A stretch of 64,000 nt of DNA, from NCBI GenBank assembly GCA_017590115.1, contig JAGGNK010003224.1:982913-1046912 (forward strand), in the 5' to 3' direction. The stretch's first letter is position 1, and each line of letters starts with the position of its first letter. Position numbers and translations under genes: made by a program. The notes under the pieces are model-generated. The model ran no database searches, was not told the DNA's origin, and worked only from the letters and a program-made list of their open reading frames with translations. Positions 48,100-60,381 of this stretch are shown piece by piece. This DNA comes from Montifringilla adamsi (taxonomy: Eukaryota; Chordata; Aves; Passeriformes; Passeridae).

Positions 48100-51000
48100 T
48101 TGACATATTACTATATAAGAAAATATGAATGATGACCCTTTTTAATATTACAAATGTTAGAATTAGAATTATTTGGATGCTGTCCTGCTTAAAGGTACAC
48201 AGTTCTTACTCAATTCAAAATAATGTAAACAAAAAATTTATGTTCCTAAGACTGCAACTGAGGAATAAAAATATATAAGTGTAGCTCTTTTATTTCTTGT
48301 GTGGGCATTACTTCCTCAGTCAACTTTAAAACTGTTTTAGGACCTGCAGTGGTCCTTTTAATCTCATGTGGACTGAAAACAGGCACCAACTGTCAGAAAG
48401 TTAAAGCTCTGTTAGATGGCCTTGATCACATCAGTTCTACTGGCAGTAAATCAGTAAAAATTCTGGAAAGAGACACAAGGAAAATGCAAGGAAATTCAAA
48501 ATTAACTTCATCATTAAAAAAAAAAAAAAGTGACGCTTTGTTAATTATTTGAGTTTTCTAGTAAATACTTGCCATCTGTTCAGATGTATGAGAGAGGAAA
48601 GCTGATATATGTTTATGCAGGAATGATAAGACAAAAATTGAGGCTGCAGAAAATATATGGGAATTAGAACATGTTATTAAAGAATTAATGCCATAAACCA
48701 TCATAAGTGCTAATTTTTTCCTCAAGACTTGGAAAATACTCCTGGAAGATAAATAGCTACTTCTCATAGGCATAATGGAGCAAGAAACACAGAGCCTGTC
48801 AAATCACTATTTCATTTTCTAAAGAACTTGTCCTCAAAGAATTTAGAGCTTTATTACCAAAACACCACCCCAGGTTTTGGTCCCCAAAAAAATTTAGGAA
48901 GCAGAGACTGATGAACTAAGCATTGCAAACTCATGAGATAGCCATACACTTGCTAGTCACACAGTGAAAAGAAACAACTAAAACAGTCAAGGACAGAAAT
49001 GGAATGTGTCTTTCTTCTCCCCTGAAGTTTGCTTTATTTTGATGACTAGTTAAATGAGGGCTATTGAAGGAAATGGTTTCACCCTGAGGGACTCAGCAAA
49101 AGAGCACTGAAGACAAACAAATTCTGTACCTGAACTGGAAATAGATACATCTTTCAGAAAATGCTGGGTTTTAGAGTAGCAGGGATCTCAAATGTTAAAA
49201 ATGTGATAACACACAGCAATCAAAATTTAACACTGCATATTTAGAGTTATTAAAACCTTCTATGAAAAGCCTGTTCATGCAGCACACACAGCACCTGACC
49301 AAAAAACATAAAGGGGTAATGCAGACAGAAAATCATAAATTATCAGGAAATTACCAAGGACTAGTAAGACGAAAAACGAAAGAAAAAAACCAACAAGACA
49401 ACAAAACAAACAAACAGCAAGGATGCACCTTACTCATCATTGAAGTGTATAAATTGTCACAAATAGAAAGTGGCAAGCAATGGTTGGCTCAGGCATGTGA
49501 TAATAAAACACAGACTGCAGGCCTTGATTAGAGAGTATTGTCTTACATAGCCAAGGAGGGTAAAATCTTTGAATGCCTGATGAAGTAATTATTTTCCATT
49601 AATATGCTTAATTAAAGCTTCGGAATCAGAAAAAATGCCTGATTTTTGACAACTGTAATTTTGAATCTAGGATTTCTAGCATCATTACTACAAAATGTAT
49701 TCTTGACACAGAAAATGGGACATGCAAAATGTAAAACTAAAAAACTATCTCAGTACTGAAGGGTCTGGCACCCACTAAGAGATGCTGCACCACACATAAA
49801 TGGCAATGGTTGATCAGAGATCATATGAAAAAAGAACAGGGATAAAATGTAATCAACTGGCAATGATTTAAGCAGAAGAAAAAGAATGTGTTAAAGTTAA
49901 TTTTGACTTCTGAGCTGTGACAGAAGATGCAGTTAGATGTCCTAGGGGAGTACAGGAGGTGTGCAGGTCCTACACAGACTCGGATGGTATTTCCAGCAGC
50001 CCTGGAAATTACACCATGAGGCTGTCAGCTATTAAGCAGATACCTACTCTGCTCCTTCACCTACCTTATAAAAGAAGGAATTCCTGCTGATGGAAAAATC
50101 CATATCTAATATGAACTGTGACTAAACAGCTATGTTGTGTGTCTAATTCAGTCTAAAGCCCTGGAAGGTCTGCAATGTGGTTGCACACTTCGGACATGTG
50201 AAGATTCTAAGCTTCCATTGCACTGAAATTTTAATTCAGGCTGTTCTTAATACCACCTACTTGGAAAATGTCCAGCAGGCTGTGAGAAAAACACATTGGA
50301 ACATTTTTACCTGGAAGTGTAAAGGAAAGTCTCCCTATGTAATATTCTGGTGATAGAGGTACTCAGGACATATGTGTCACATCACTGCCCAGTTTAAGTG
50401 GGTATTTGAGTTTCAGTCCTTTAAATTCCAGATGATTATTTATTAATTTATCAAAATGGCAAAAATCCCTAGCTCCCAGCCAGAAAGGAAGGCCTGGCTT
50501 TGTTTAGGCACCAGATGAGGTTCTCGGCCCTGAATTCCCAATGGAGGAAATTGCTTCTCTCTGGCCTAGAAAGAGCCATGGGCTCAGCATCACTTCCTCC
50601 AAGGACAGTTTTGGCTCCCTTGGCTCTCAGTTCTCATTGAAATTTTGCTTCTGAGTCAGGCCTTCCCCTGCTTAGTCACAAGCATTTTTGTGGGCACCTA
50701 ACTCGCCATGTGTTGTACCAGGGAGCCCTGTCAAGGTGAATACTGCGAAGGACAGCCTGAAAATTTGATAGTGTGCAGTGTGTCCTAGAGTGCTTGCCTC
50801 TTTCTCAGCTAATGAGCAGCATTTTTCAACGGACACTGCCAAAATATGCTACTTAAAGTGATTTGCGTTGCTAATGAAGTGAATGCCAATGAATATCCTC
50901 TTTTCTCAGCCAATCCACAGCATGGTTTCCAAGTGTATACAAGAATAAAGCATATCAAAAAAGTGTGTTGAAGTATTTCCAACAGAAACACGAAGTCTGA

Positions 51001-52230
51001 ATGTGACCACCTCACCTCCTGTAAATAACCTTTCATTGCCCAGACTTCTATTTATTTGGGATTTTAAATTTAACATCTACATTTCAGGGAACTGTCATTC
51101 CCAAGCAACCAGAATCTCGTAAGTAGGCAAGTACTTGGAGATCAGAAAAGCCTAGAGAGTTGTAGCTGTGTAACAATCACATGTGATAGAAATCAAACAT
51201 TTGTTTCAAACCCTGTAATTCTAACTGACATACAGAATGTTAATGACTGAAGAAGGAACAAAGGCAATGGAAGCTTCAGCAAATCCTCATGCAAAATTAA
51301 TAGGCAACTTTGAATGAACATTTGAAATTAATACAGAAAATTTTAACTTGTACCTGTAGTTTTGCATCGGTATATGACAAAGCTTTTCAATCTGTCTTCC
51401 TTGTTCAAGGAAGTGTGAGTGAAATGTGGGCAGGGAAAGGCAAAAAACCCTGCCTTGATGCTGGGAATCTGCTTTTTTATTCTCACTCTGACACTCAGAA
51501 ATTTAAGTGTTATTACTGCCCCAAAAAGAAACCCTGAAATGTAATTTCAAACTTCTCACAAACTATTTTTTTCCCCACACTCATCCTTGTCTGGCTGAAA
51601 CTATATTATATTAGGGGCAAAGCTCACACAATCTGCATATGTGCCTACATAGAGATGACTGTCTATTACCAGATATGTAGAAAGGCTTCACAATTTATTT
51701 ACAGTCGGATCGCACTGAAATTAGATGTCAGTTGCCCAAGCATTCTCATCATCACAATGCCAGCTGGAGTAAAGGAATTGCTGGTGCTGTTTAATTGTTT
51801 ACCACAAGAGGCATTTAATAAAAAGAAATTAAGATCCTGTGCTCTTGGCAGTGTATAAAGGTATTACAAGATTCTCTGAGATTTACCAATATTTTGTTAA
51901 TTGTTGTTCTACTTCTGACTTAGCTGGTTGCATCTAATTTCACGGTTGAATTCCTAATATAATTTCTGAGCTTTATTAGTAGTGATCTGGTTATTAAGAG
52001 ACATATGGTAAATTAAAAAACCCAATAGCTTGTTAAAAGGGGACCGGATGTGCAGTCTATTGAAATCAGTGGAAATTTTCCTTTGACTGTAGACCAAGCT
52101 CAAGGGAAGCAGCATCTCAGCCACCAGGAATGCTGGTAACTCACTACCTTCCCACTGCCTCCCTCCAGCAGTGTCCTGAAAGTAGTTCCCTGTCTGTTGT
52201 CTGCTCCAGTTTTACAATCTCACTATTAAA
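48100..52230. other. Unique sequence, no gene supported
   Basis: No recognised repeat family or RNA gene. Short frames at 48301-48552 and 49262-49531 are Lys-rich and end in or near A runs. Neither has a motif. Confidence 0.4.
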
Positions 52231-52239
52231 GAAGGCCAT

Positions 52240-52278
52240 TCTTATTTATTTATTTATCTATTTATTTATTTATTTATA
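52240..52278. repeat. (TTTA)n microsatellite
   Basis: About nine ttta units with one interrupting tatcta step. Confidence 0.92.
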
Positions 52279-52877
52279 ATTTCAACAATTTTGAAGCAGC
52301 CACATTTTATTTTACAATTTCATTAACAATTCATTTTTGCCCAGGAAACATCTAAGTGGATTCTAAAGGCCTACCTATTGCCAACACCTAGAATAATTTC
52401 TTGACCTCTAATCAATTTTTTTGATATCAAGGAGTCATTGTTACTGCAGTGAAAAGTGAACCTCTAATGCAAAAAAATGGAGGCAATTGTAATATATTAT
52501 ACAACCAGTATGTATCAAAGTCACAGAAATCTTACTTAGGATCCCAGTGTAGACATATATCCTTTATTGTTCTAACTTAAATACATAAATTCATCATAGT
52601 AGAATAAGATCCCACAACCCTTTTTACAGTAAGAATCAGATTTTAAGAGCATTCCTGGCTAGATTTTCAAACAAATTTATTTCACCACCCAAGAAAGACC
52701 TTTTGCATTTTCTTTTTTATTTTTAAAATACTTTTTTTACTTCATTTTTTTTCAATAATTCAGAGTTCAGCATTCTGAGTTTATTAGGAAATGCTGCTAA
52801 GTATGCAGCTGGTTTACAGTTACCAAGCTGCTTATTAATATGACAGTCATAAATAAAGATTATTGACACAGAAAAAT

Positions 52878-52906
52878 AATTAATACCAAATTAATTGGTA
52901 TTAATT
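52878..52906. repeat. Perfect inverted repeat: 12-bp arms, 5-bp loop
   Basis: aattaataccaa is followed by five bases and then its exact reverse complement. AT-rich, with no surrounding element recognised. Confidence 0.85.
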
Positions 52907-52909
52907 CCA

Positions 52910-54000
52910 TTATAGCAGCATCATATATGCATTTAGATATGAATTACAGAAACAGAGACATTGAAATGCCTATCCCAAGTTCCTTTTTTGACCCTTTCCT
53001 GGGACTCATAAAGCTACTGAGGCATGCTGATAGCTAGGACCTGTTTAAACTTGGCAGAGTCAAGCCATGTGAAAATATATGCAACTAAAATATTAGGAAG
53101 TATTTCTTTGGGTAAAATGATACAGAATCCTGACATGAACATACAGAAATGGACCAGGTGATAGAAACAAGCAGGACAGTCTAGGCTGTGCAAGTGCCAA
53201 CACAGAAAACAGACATAAAGACATCAAGACATAACAGATGTGTGATCACACATCAGAAAAATGTGATGTCATGAGTGGACAGCAGATGTGAAATAGCACT
53301 GCCTCAGTGGTGCTTCTCAGCACACTCCTGCTCTCTGGGGACACACAGTGCCCCATTTTTCACAAAGGATGCTCTTTTGACTTCACCAAGGGTGAGAGTA
53401 AATTAGCAGGGAGTTGCTGGCACTGCAAGTTCAGGCTCTGACCCCACTGCAGTGGCTTGCAGCCATGCAGTGCTACAAGCCGTGCTGCAGCAGTGTTGAT
53501 GGTCCTACACCATGAGATTGCACTGCTACGTATGACATAGCCCAAGTGCGGCCTTGGGTCTGTAAACAGGCTAAATTGTGTCTATGGAGGAAACACACAG
53601 CTTACTGACACCTTTACTGCAGATTCCCATCCACTGAACTTGTGGGGAAGGTGTTCTGCTTTTCAAAACTGCCCTCAGGAACAGCTTCCACCTCAGAGCT
53701 GAATGCTGCTAGCAAAATTAAGAGTACGGCACTGCCTGAGGCAAGATAACAGACTTGAAAGAAACAGTGTGGTCTTGGCACAAATAATTTCCTAAAATGT
53801 ATGTATTTCTGAGGAAAAAAATAATACATTAACCATTTTTTAACCTAAAAATGTCTGAAATAAATGTAACTTAATTTTAGAAGCCGTCTGCCAAGTACAG
53901 TCAGTTGGTTCTCCAAATGTTAGTGAGGGGAGCATACAATGGCCTCTGGAAGCAACAGTGGCATAACATTGGGGAAGTTGAGATGGAATTAGATAGCTGG
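52910..54000. other. Unique sequence, no gene seen
   Basis: The GC content rises towards the CR1 cluster. Short frames at 53360-53829 (minus) carry no motif. Confidence 0.4.
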
Positions 54001-54249
54001 CTCTGAATGCACTCTGCAGTGTGCCCACAGTCCACAGCCAGACAGCCCAAAACTCCCCCACCAGCACACAGAGAAGGGAGGAGACCAACAACACAGAGGA
54101 ACAGAAGATTGCAATGCAAGGACCAGCAGGAGGAGGATCCTTCACGCACTGCATGAGATGCCCTTACAGACCCATTTTACTGCTCTGCAGACTGAAGACA
54201 TATCATATCAGGAGGCATGCTGGGGCAGCCTGGTCTGCTTGCTGTACAA

Positions 54250-54595
54250 CCACCAGTAAAGCAGGCTGATATGGCCATATAACACCCAGCACAGTGTGGA
54301 AAAGGTGACAGGTGAGAGTGGTGGGGGAGTCTCTTCTGGGAGAAGCAGAGGCACCCATGTGCTGACTTGACGTTCTCTCTAGAGAGATGTGCTGTTTATT
54401 GGGGGATCATGTCAGGGGCGCCAGCTGGAGACTACTAAGCCTCCTAAAGACCACTTATTATTCCGTGCTGTTGTATTACATGGGTGGCAGTGATACAGAC
54501 AGGAGCAGTCTGAAGAGTACCAAGAAGGATTACAGAGCCCTGGAAGTGGGCTCATCAGTCCTTCTGGTCAAAGGGAAAGGGTTTGAAGGGCCTGT
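54250..54595 (+). pseudogene. CR1 ORF1 fragment (SGNH-like region)
   Basis: In the frame starting at 54387 the plus strand reads CLLGDHVRGASWRLLSLLK, then a block ending KSTKKDYRALE, then LLVKGKGFEG. This follows the conserved C-terminal part of avian CR1 ORF1, where the family shows a His-Val-Gly-x-Asp-Asp-like strand and the Lys-Lys-Asp-Tyr-Arg-Ala-Leu helix. ORF1 proteins of CR1 carry an esterase/SGNH-like domain thought to act with RNA or lipid during retrotransposition. Frame is lost before 54387 and at about 54595, where the sequence switches abruptly to a CR1 3' part in the opposite direction. The stretch 54010-54250 may be the more diverged upstream part of the same copy. Confidence 0.72.
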
Positions 54596-55240
54596 CTTCC
54601 TCATACAAGAGATGCAGCAGTCCTCCAATCATCTTCCTAGCCCTTTGCTACATCCTCTCCAGCTCCCTGCCTTTCTTGAACTGGGGCTGGACACAATTCT
54701 CCAGACACAACCTCACCAGGGTAAAGTAGAGGGGCCAGGATCACTTCCCTTTACTGTCTGGTCACACTCTTTGTAATGCATTCCAGGATACCCATTGGCC
54801 TTTCTGGCTACAAGGGCACACCAGGACTCTCAGATTCTTTTCTGCAGAGCGGTTTTCCATCAGGCCAGGTCCCATGCAGTACATGCACCAGTTCTGGTGC
54901 ATGGGTTTATTCTTCCCCAGCAGCAGGACCCTGCAAATTTGCCTTTGTGGAACTTCCTGAGGTTCCTCTCCACACAACTCTCCAGCCAGTCCAGGTCTCA
55001 CACAGCCTCCTGGAGCATCAGCCACTCCTCCCAGCCCTGTGCCTGTCACCTCATCATCCCATCAACTTGTCCCTTCATCCAGGTCACTTGATCAATAAGC
55101 TGAACAAGATGGACCCAGTACTGAGCCCTGGGAAGCACAGCTGACTACAGACCTCCAACTGCACTCTGCACTGCTGATCACAACCCTCTGAGCTCTGCCA
55201 GTCAATTCTCAACCCAGTTAAGTGCCACAATATAAAAAAG
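54596..55240 (-). pseudogene. CR1 ORF2 reverse transcriptase C-terminal part
   Basis: Read on the minus strand, this follows the CR1 reverse transcriptase in order. The Gln-Gly-Ser-x-Leu-Gly-Pro block lies at about 55110-55130. Next is a damaged stretch where the family's catalytic Ala-Asp-Asp should be. From about 55049 a frame reads LGGVADAPGGC, CRVLLLGKNKPMHQNW, ENRSAEKNLRVLV and WVSWNAL. About 54615-54690 is the final region with the 'leu-leu-glu-arg-val-gln-arg' block at nucleotide level. Frameshifts and a stop break it, so no enzyme can be made. It is the least diverged CR1 copy in the window and identifies the host lineage as avian. Confidence 0.85.
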
Positions 55241-55247
55241 ATGTTAA

Positions 55248-55460
55248 ATTATTGGGGAGCATCCAAACAAGGGCCACAAGGATGGTGAAGGGTCTGAAGG
55301 GGAAACTGTGAGGAGCAGCTGAGTTCACTTGGTCTGTTGAGCCTGGGGAAGAGAAGATTGAGGGAAGATCTCACTGCAGTCTATGAGGGGCTTCCTCATG
55401 GGGCAAAGTGGAGGGGCAGGCAGTGGCCTCTTCTCTCTGGTGACCAGTGACAGTTCCTGG
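55248..55460 (+). mobile_element. CR1 3' part, opposite orientation
   Basis: From 'attggggagcatccaaacaagggccacaaggatggtgaag' (about 55251 on), through 'ctgttgagcctggggaagagaagattgagg' at 55336-55365, to 'tctctggtgaccagtgacag' near 55435-55453, the plus strand follows the avian CR1 3' region. It lies back to back with the minus-strand copy ending at 55240. The 3' terminal repeat is not present, so this copy is truncated on both sides. Confidence 0.8.
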
Positions 55461-55469
55461 CTCCCTGAG

Positions 55470-56165
55470 GTGCTGGTCTGTCTTTCAGAGAACAGTGGGG
55501 CACTTTGCAGGATCTCAGCTTGGCAGTGTAATCCTATAACTTATTTACTACAAAGTGCTTTTAAAATCCACCAAGAAAAATCTATTATGCTTTAGAGAAA
55601 GGCCTCATAAGGGTTTGAATGCTGCATCAGCCTGCTCCAGCATTAGGGCAGTTACTTGCAATGTGACCAGCTGCTTTTAAATGGCCACAGCCTACTGTGT
55701 CTGCAGGAACAGCATCTCTGATGTCTGTCTCCACCATGTCATCTGCTCAAACTGAAGGCAGCTCTCACAGCACTCCCCTTCAGCTCCTCAGAAATGGATG
55801 AGCAGAAAAGCATTTGTAAATCTCATGGGATCACAGGAAGAATGTAAACACACAGAGAAGTAATCCAGAGGTAGAAATGTTTCATAGCATGTAACTCAAA
55901 AGGTATGCTCTGAGTCAGAAAATGGTTGCTACCTGGACATTTTGAAATTTAAATTTGATGAAAAATTACAATTTATTGAAAGTCAGGTACAGGCAGAGGT
56001 GTATTTTCTTTCATAATTGCAATACCAGAGCAAAATCTGACAGGGAAGATAGATTTAGTGTGTCTGGTCCTGATGAAGTACTCAATAAAGTATTAGCCCA
56101 GGTGAGCATAAAAGGATGTCATCTCAGCCCCACAGCTAGGAGAGGAAGCCTGAAGTACCTCTTCC
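55470..56165. other. Spacer between CR1 copies, no gene seen
   Basis: About 700 bp of mixed sequence that I could not assign. No coding or RNA feature. Confidence 0.4.
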
Positions 56166-56169
56166 ACAG

Positions 56170-57085
56170 CAAAATTACAGACTCACAGAATACCTGAAAG
56201 TGGACAGCACCTATAAAGACCAACTTTTCCCCTTTTCTCAGAGCAGGGTCCTGTAGGGCAGATTGCTCAAAGCCATGTCTAGTAATGTTTTGAATACCCC
56301 CAAAGATACAAAGTCAACACTCCTTTTTGGGCAATCTGATCCAGTGTTTGATCACCTACACAGAAATAAGAAAAACAACCTTCACAATTTCAAGTAGAAA
56401 TGCAACTTGTGCTTCTTTCTTCCTGTCTCTGGATACCACTGAGAAGGGTATGACTTCATCTTTATTCCCTCCCATCATCAGGCAGTTACAGACTGACAAG
56501 ATTTCTCCTGAGATTTCTCTTCTCTGGGATAAACCCTCTCAGCTCTCTCAGTCACTTGTGGTATTTCTGATGCTTTAAACCCAACCTCAATCATCTTAGT
56601 GACCCTTTGTTAGACTGTCCAGTATGTCCACATCTTTATTGTACTGGGAAAGTAACTCCAGCTGTGTCTTACCAGTACTGAGGGATTGGATACCTTGCCC
56701 AAGCTGCTGCCAACAGTCCTAATGCAGTCCAGGATGTTTTTAGCCTTCTTTGGCACAAAGGACTACAACTGGCTAATGGCCATCTCATCATTTACCAGGA
56801 CCCCCAGATTCTTCTCTGCAAAGCAGCTTTTTAAGTCAGCATTTACTCATGCCAGGGGTGTAGGGTTTCACATTTGCTCTTGTCTGACTCAATGGGTTTT
56901 GCATTGACCCAAATATTTTGAATAGAGGCAGAAACAACTAGTGGTAGAAACAACTATTGTATCAGGTACTCTTTCCAATTTTGAATCATCTGAAAACTAG
57001 CTGAAAACTCTGTCTCATCACCCAGGCCATTGATGAAGACGTTAAATGGGATTTGTCACTGTATTGGAGGGAGGAGGTAGCTCAT
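56170..57085 (-). mobile_element. CR1 3' half, about 0.9 kb
   Basis: On the plus strand it begins at the reverse-complement 3' end ('agactcacagaatacctgaaagtgg', about 56179). It continues through the family's 'gagcagggtcctgtagggcagattgctcaaagccatgtc' (56240-56280), 'gggcaatctgatccagtg' (56327-56345), 'tctcctgagatttctcttctctgggataaaccctctcagctctc' (56501-56545), 'cctaatgcagtccaggatg' (56717-56735), 'accaggacccccagattcttctctgcaaag' (56796-56826), and the part coding for the reverse transcriptase end around 57020-57060. The blocks are in order with small indels, so this is a single old insertion. Several frameshifts make it non-coding. Confidence 0.83.
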
Positions 57086-57089
57086 GTTC

Positions 57090-57860
57090 AAGGAGGGTCA
57101 ATGTATGAAATGAATAAGGGAGAGTGGCAAAAATCTAGCCTTTGATCACATCTTCTACTATGTGATTCATCTTCATACACATTCATTAATGCAGTTGGTT
57201 TGTGACAACAAGCCATCTTTCAATGCAAGTTTTCATTTCTGTAGTCTGATATTCTGTGACTGTGACTTGTTCTCACAAACCTTTCTACTTTTAGATTGTA
57301 TTCTAGACATGCCTTGATAGTCAATAACTATTTAACTTTTAAGACCAAAGAATAGGAGTACTCACCCCAGTGTGCCCAAATGTAGTACACTCCATGACAA
57401 AAGACTGATAAGGCAAAAGAGGCCACTCAGCCCTGTCCCCACACTACCCTTTGGAGGGCCAAACAACAAGGAATTTGCTATGATATCAACAAATCAATGG
57501 GCCGAAAAGCTGGTGCTGTGGCCAAAAGGTTGCAAACTCAAAGGCTACCAAGGTAACTGAGCCCTTCTGCAATCATAACCAGGCTGGTGAATGATCAGGG
57601 AAATTGCTTGAAAACCACAACTGCTCTGAAACAAAATACTAATGCAGGCACAGCCTAAAACATAGACAGCAGAGACAGAATTTGCTCTATCTCCAAGAAA
57701 ATGCAGTAACAAAATTAGTCTGAAATATGTGAGGCAACAAATATCTTTTTTCTTAATATCTTTACCTCATTTGTCTCTAGGGATAATGAAGTAGCTTCTG
57801 AGAGGAAGCAAGATAAGAGTTTAGAGAAATTGACAGGTAGCAGCTATATAAATAGCATAC
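57090..57860. other. Unique sequence, no gene seen
   Basis: Nothing recognised. The first part could be diverged CR1 continuing from 57085, but no landmark confirms it. Confidence 0.4.
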
Positions 57861-57864
57861 ATAG

Positions 57865-57865
<1 letters not shown>

Positions 57866-57895
<30 letters not shown>
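57866..57895. repeat. (TG)15 microsatellite
   Basis: Fifteen perfect tg units, followed by cacatgtgtgtc. Likely polymorphic. Confidence 0.96.
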
Positions 57896-57896
<1 letters not shown>

Positions 57897-57899
57897 ACA

Positions 57900-60270
57900 T
57901 GTGTGTCTAAGTCCAAATGCATAACTAATCTTTTCCCAAAGCTCATAAAATTCAGGTCATGTATGTCCTTGTTCTTTCTGTGTTGTAAAGAAACACATTT
58001 TGCTTTTTTAGATTCAGTTTAGAATTCTTTGAATTAGTGGAGAGGGAGCCTTGCCAGTTTAGTAAACACCTGATGAGACCCATATATCACAACAAAACAC
58101 AGCATTCAGAAGCCTGGTCTACCTTGCATGAAAAGTTGAGAACACAGCCATCAATAGGTATTTAATGTTGCCTTGTAAGTTATTGATTTTTTCCTTAAAA
58201 AAATCAAGGAAGTCATGCTTACAAACTCTAATTGTTTCATAATGCATACAAATGTGTGTATAACAGCACTGAAAACTAGGTTTCTATTAAAATCCCTGGT
58301 GGCACTAAAGATCAAATTTGTCTCATTGAAAAGCAAATACAAATCAAATTAATGTACTGAATGTCTTTAAAAGCCATTTTTACTTTTCACAATGTTTCCT
58401 TAGACTGTTAGAATTACTTCAATTTAAAATGGGATACTTGCATTCTTATCAGCTGCAGATTTGTTACAGTAGGCCATTAAGGAGTTTTGTGTCATCCATC
58501 AAGAACGTTGAATCTTCTGTCAGCATGACAATTCACATTTAATAAAATTAGTGTAAAAGTAGCAATTGGTTGAATATTGAGCCCAAGAGAGTATAAAAAT
58601 TTGACCTACCTTTTGTATCCCATGACCAGAGTGTAATTAATCAAGCAGTATTAACACTCTGGAGTACTGCAAAATAGCCCATTGCAATGATTCTTAGGAT
58701 GCACCATATTAGGGACAGGCTTGCTGCCCCCAGTGAAGATATCGGGTAGCAAAGTGAAAAACAAGATGCCTTTTGTCCTTCCACCCATACTTGCATAGGT
58801 TGCAGTGCCACCAGGGAACGAGTGGGTGTCAATCTGTCAGGCTTTCCTGACAGGCTTTCCTTTTGTTGCATTCAAAGAAGACTGACAGTGACAAACTTTA
58901 GCTTTCAAAAATCATGCATTAGAGCTAAATAATAGTGAAAATCTGCTCCTTTTCTTGTTTATCTTACATCCTGAACATATTTTCAGCTTGGATAGATTCA
59001 CTTTATTTTTCTTTTAGTGAAGTTGACATGCTGATATGTTCTTTATTCTAGTTTTAGGGCTGCTATGAAAACTATGAAATAGCAGAAGAGTCACAGTTAA
59101 TTAGTGAGGATTGGTAACACTGTACCATAATAAGATGACTGTAGCAAACACGACTGGGCATTGATGTTTGCATAAAATTTTTATAAGAACTTCCATTAAC
59201 TATGTGCTTTACATTCTCCTAAATTGTTTCAATCAAAAAAGGGATCCATTTAGATATAAAATCAAGGCATACTCAGTTGGCACTAATTCTCTAGGAAGAT
59301 TTGAGTTAGGAAAAGGTTTTGACTCAGGGTAAAAGTTTATTGGTTTTTGGAGGGTTTTAGAAATAATTACGTAACCATTTTCAGAGCAACTATTTACTCT
59401 CTTGTTGAACTTGTTGAACCATTTTACCTTAACTCTTTACCTAAAATACTTGCAGAGTGTAACCTAAAATAAGAGCTGTAAAACCAAGACAAGGCAGTGA
59501 AGCAACATATGCATGGATGCTGTTGATATTTTTGCCATATTGGTTTAAACCTAGGAGGGAGTATTTCATCTGCACTCTCAGTAGATAGCCTAACACCGCA
59601 GCAGAGGCACACAGCTGACAAGTGACACAACAGAGCACTGGTGTGAAGTGACACAAGCAGCTGAAAGGCAAGGAGACTTTTCTGTATGCTTTGCTCATAT
59701 GCTTTCCTTTCATGTTGCAAGATCTTAATTTCAAAGACTGATAAATTATTTGGTTAACAAGGAATCTCTGAAAATGGATTTTGGTTTTCAAGCAAGATCA
59801 AAGAAAATACTGCCTCCAAGTTCTCTACTTCTTCTGCCTTTTGAGCTGTTTTTGACTGGACTCCAGTGTCTAAATTTTGAGCGTGCCTGAGGAGGCTTGT
59901 TTTACTCTTCTAGTAGGCCCACATATTCTGTGAGAACATTAAAAGATATTCTTTCCAATAAGCATTACACCATGTGTTGGGAGGAAAGGGCTAGAACCAG
60001 AAGATTTGGTGATGAGTGAAAAATTTCACTTAAAGTCATCTTGCAGGTGGGAATACTAGGAATATTAGTGTGGGAAAACTCCACTTATTACGCCTAACAT
60101 TCATGCCCTGCCTGTTCTAAGCAGCAGAATTCCTGTGCAGAGACTCTCACATACATTCTTGAGCCTTCTGCTGGAGAGAGAGAATATGAAAGCACAGCCT
60201 CGTGATGAAGTGTGTGTGGCAAAGCCCTTTCTTATACTGGGGCAGGCAGTGGGGCCCCCCACACTGTCTG
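57900..60270. other. Unique sequence, no gene supported
   Basis: No repeat family recognised. A 116-codon minus-strand frame (59441-59791) overlaps a 98-codon frame in another phase and carries no known motif, so both are probably chance. Confidence 0.4.
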
Positions 60271-60280
60271 TGAGGGTGAA

Positions 60281-60381
60281 CTGAGCATGGCAGAGCCTGT
60301 GTCCCTGCGTGTCTCTGCCCACTAGGATGACCTGAGCCTGAAGGAGCCTGTGCCCCCTGTGTCTCTGCTGCCTGATGTTGC
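60281..60381 (+). repeat. Imperfect 51-bp tandem repeat, two copies
   Basis: The unit ctgag-atg/cct followed by gagcctgtgyccc and tgtctctgc occurs at 60281-60331 and 60332-60381 with substitutions and small indels. It sits in a GC-rich patch, unlike its surroundings. Confidence 0.8.

Noticed and set aside
54387..55144. Long plus-strand frames (95-129 codons) over the CR1 cluster
   Set aside because: The first is partly true CR1 ORF1 and is listed as such. The others are antisense shadows of the reverse transcriptase remnant.
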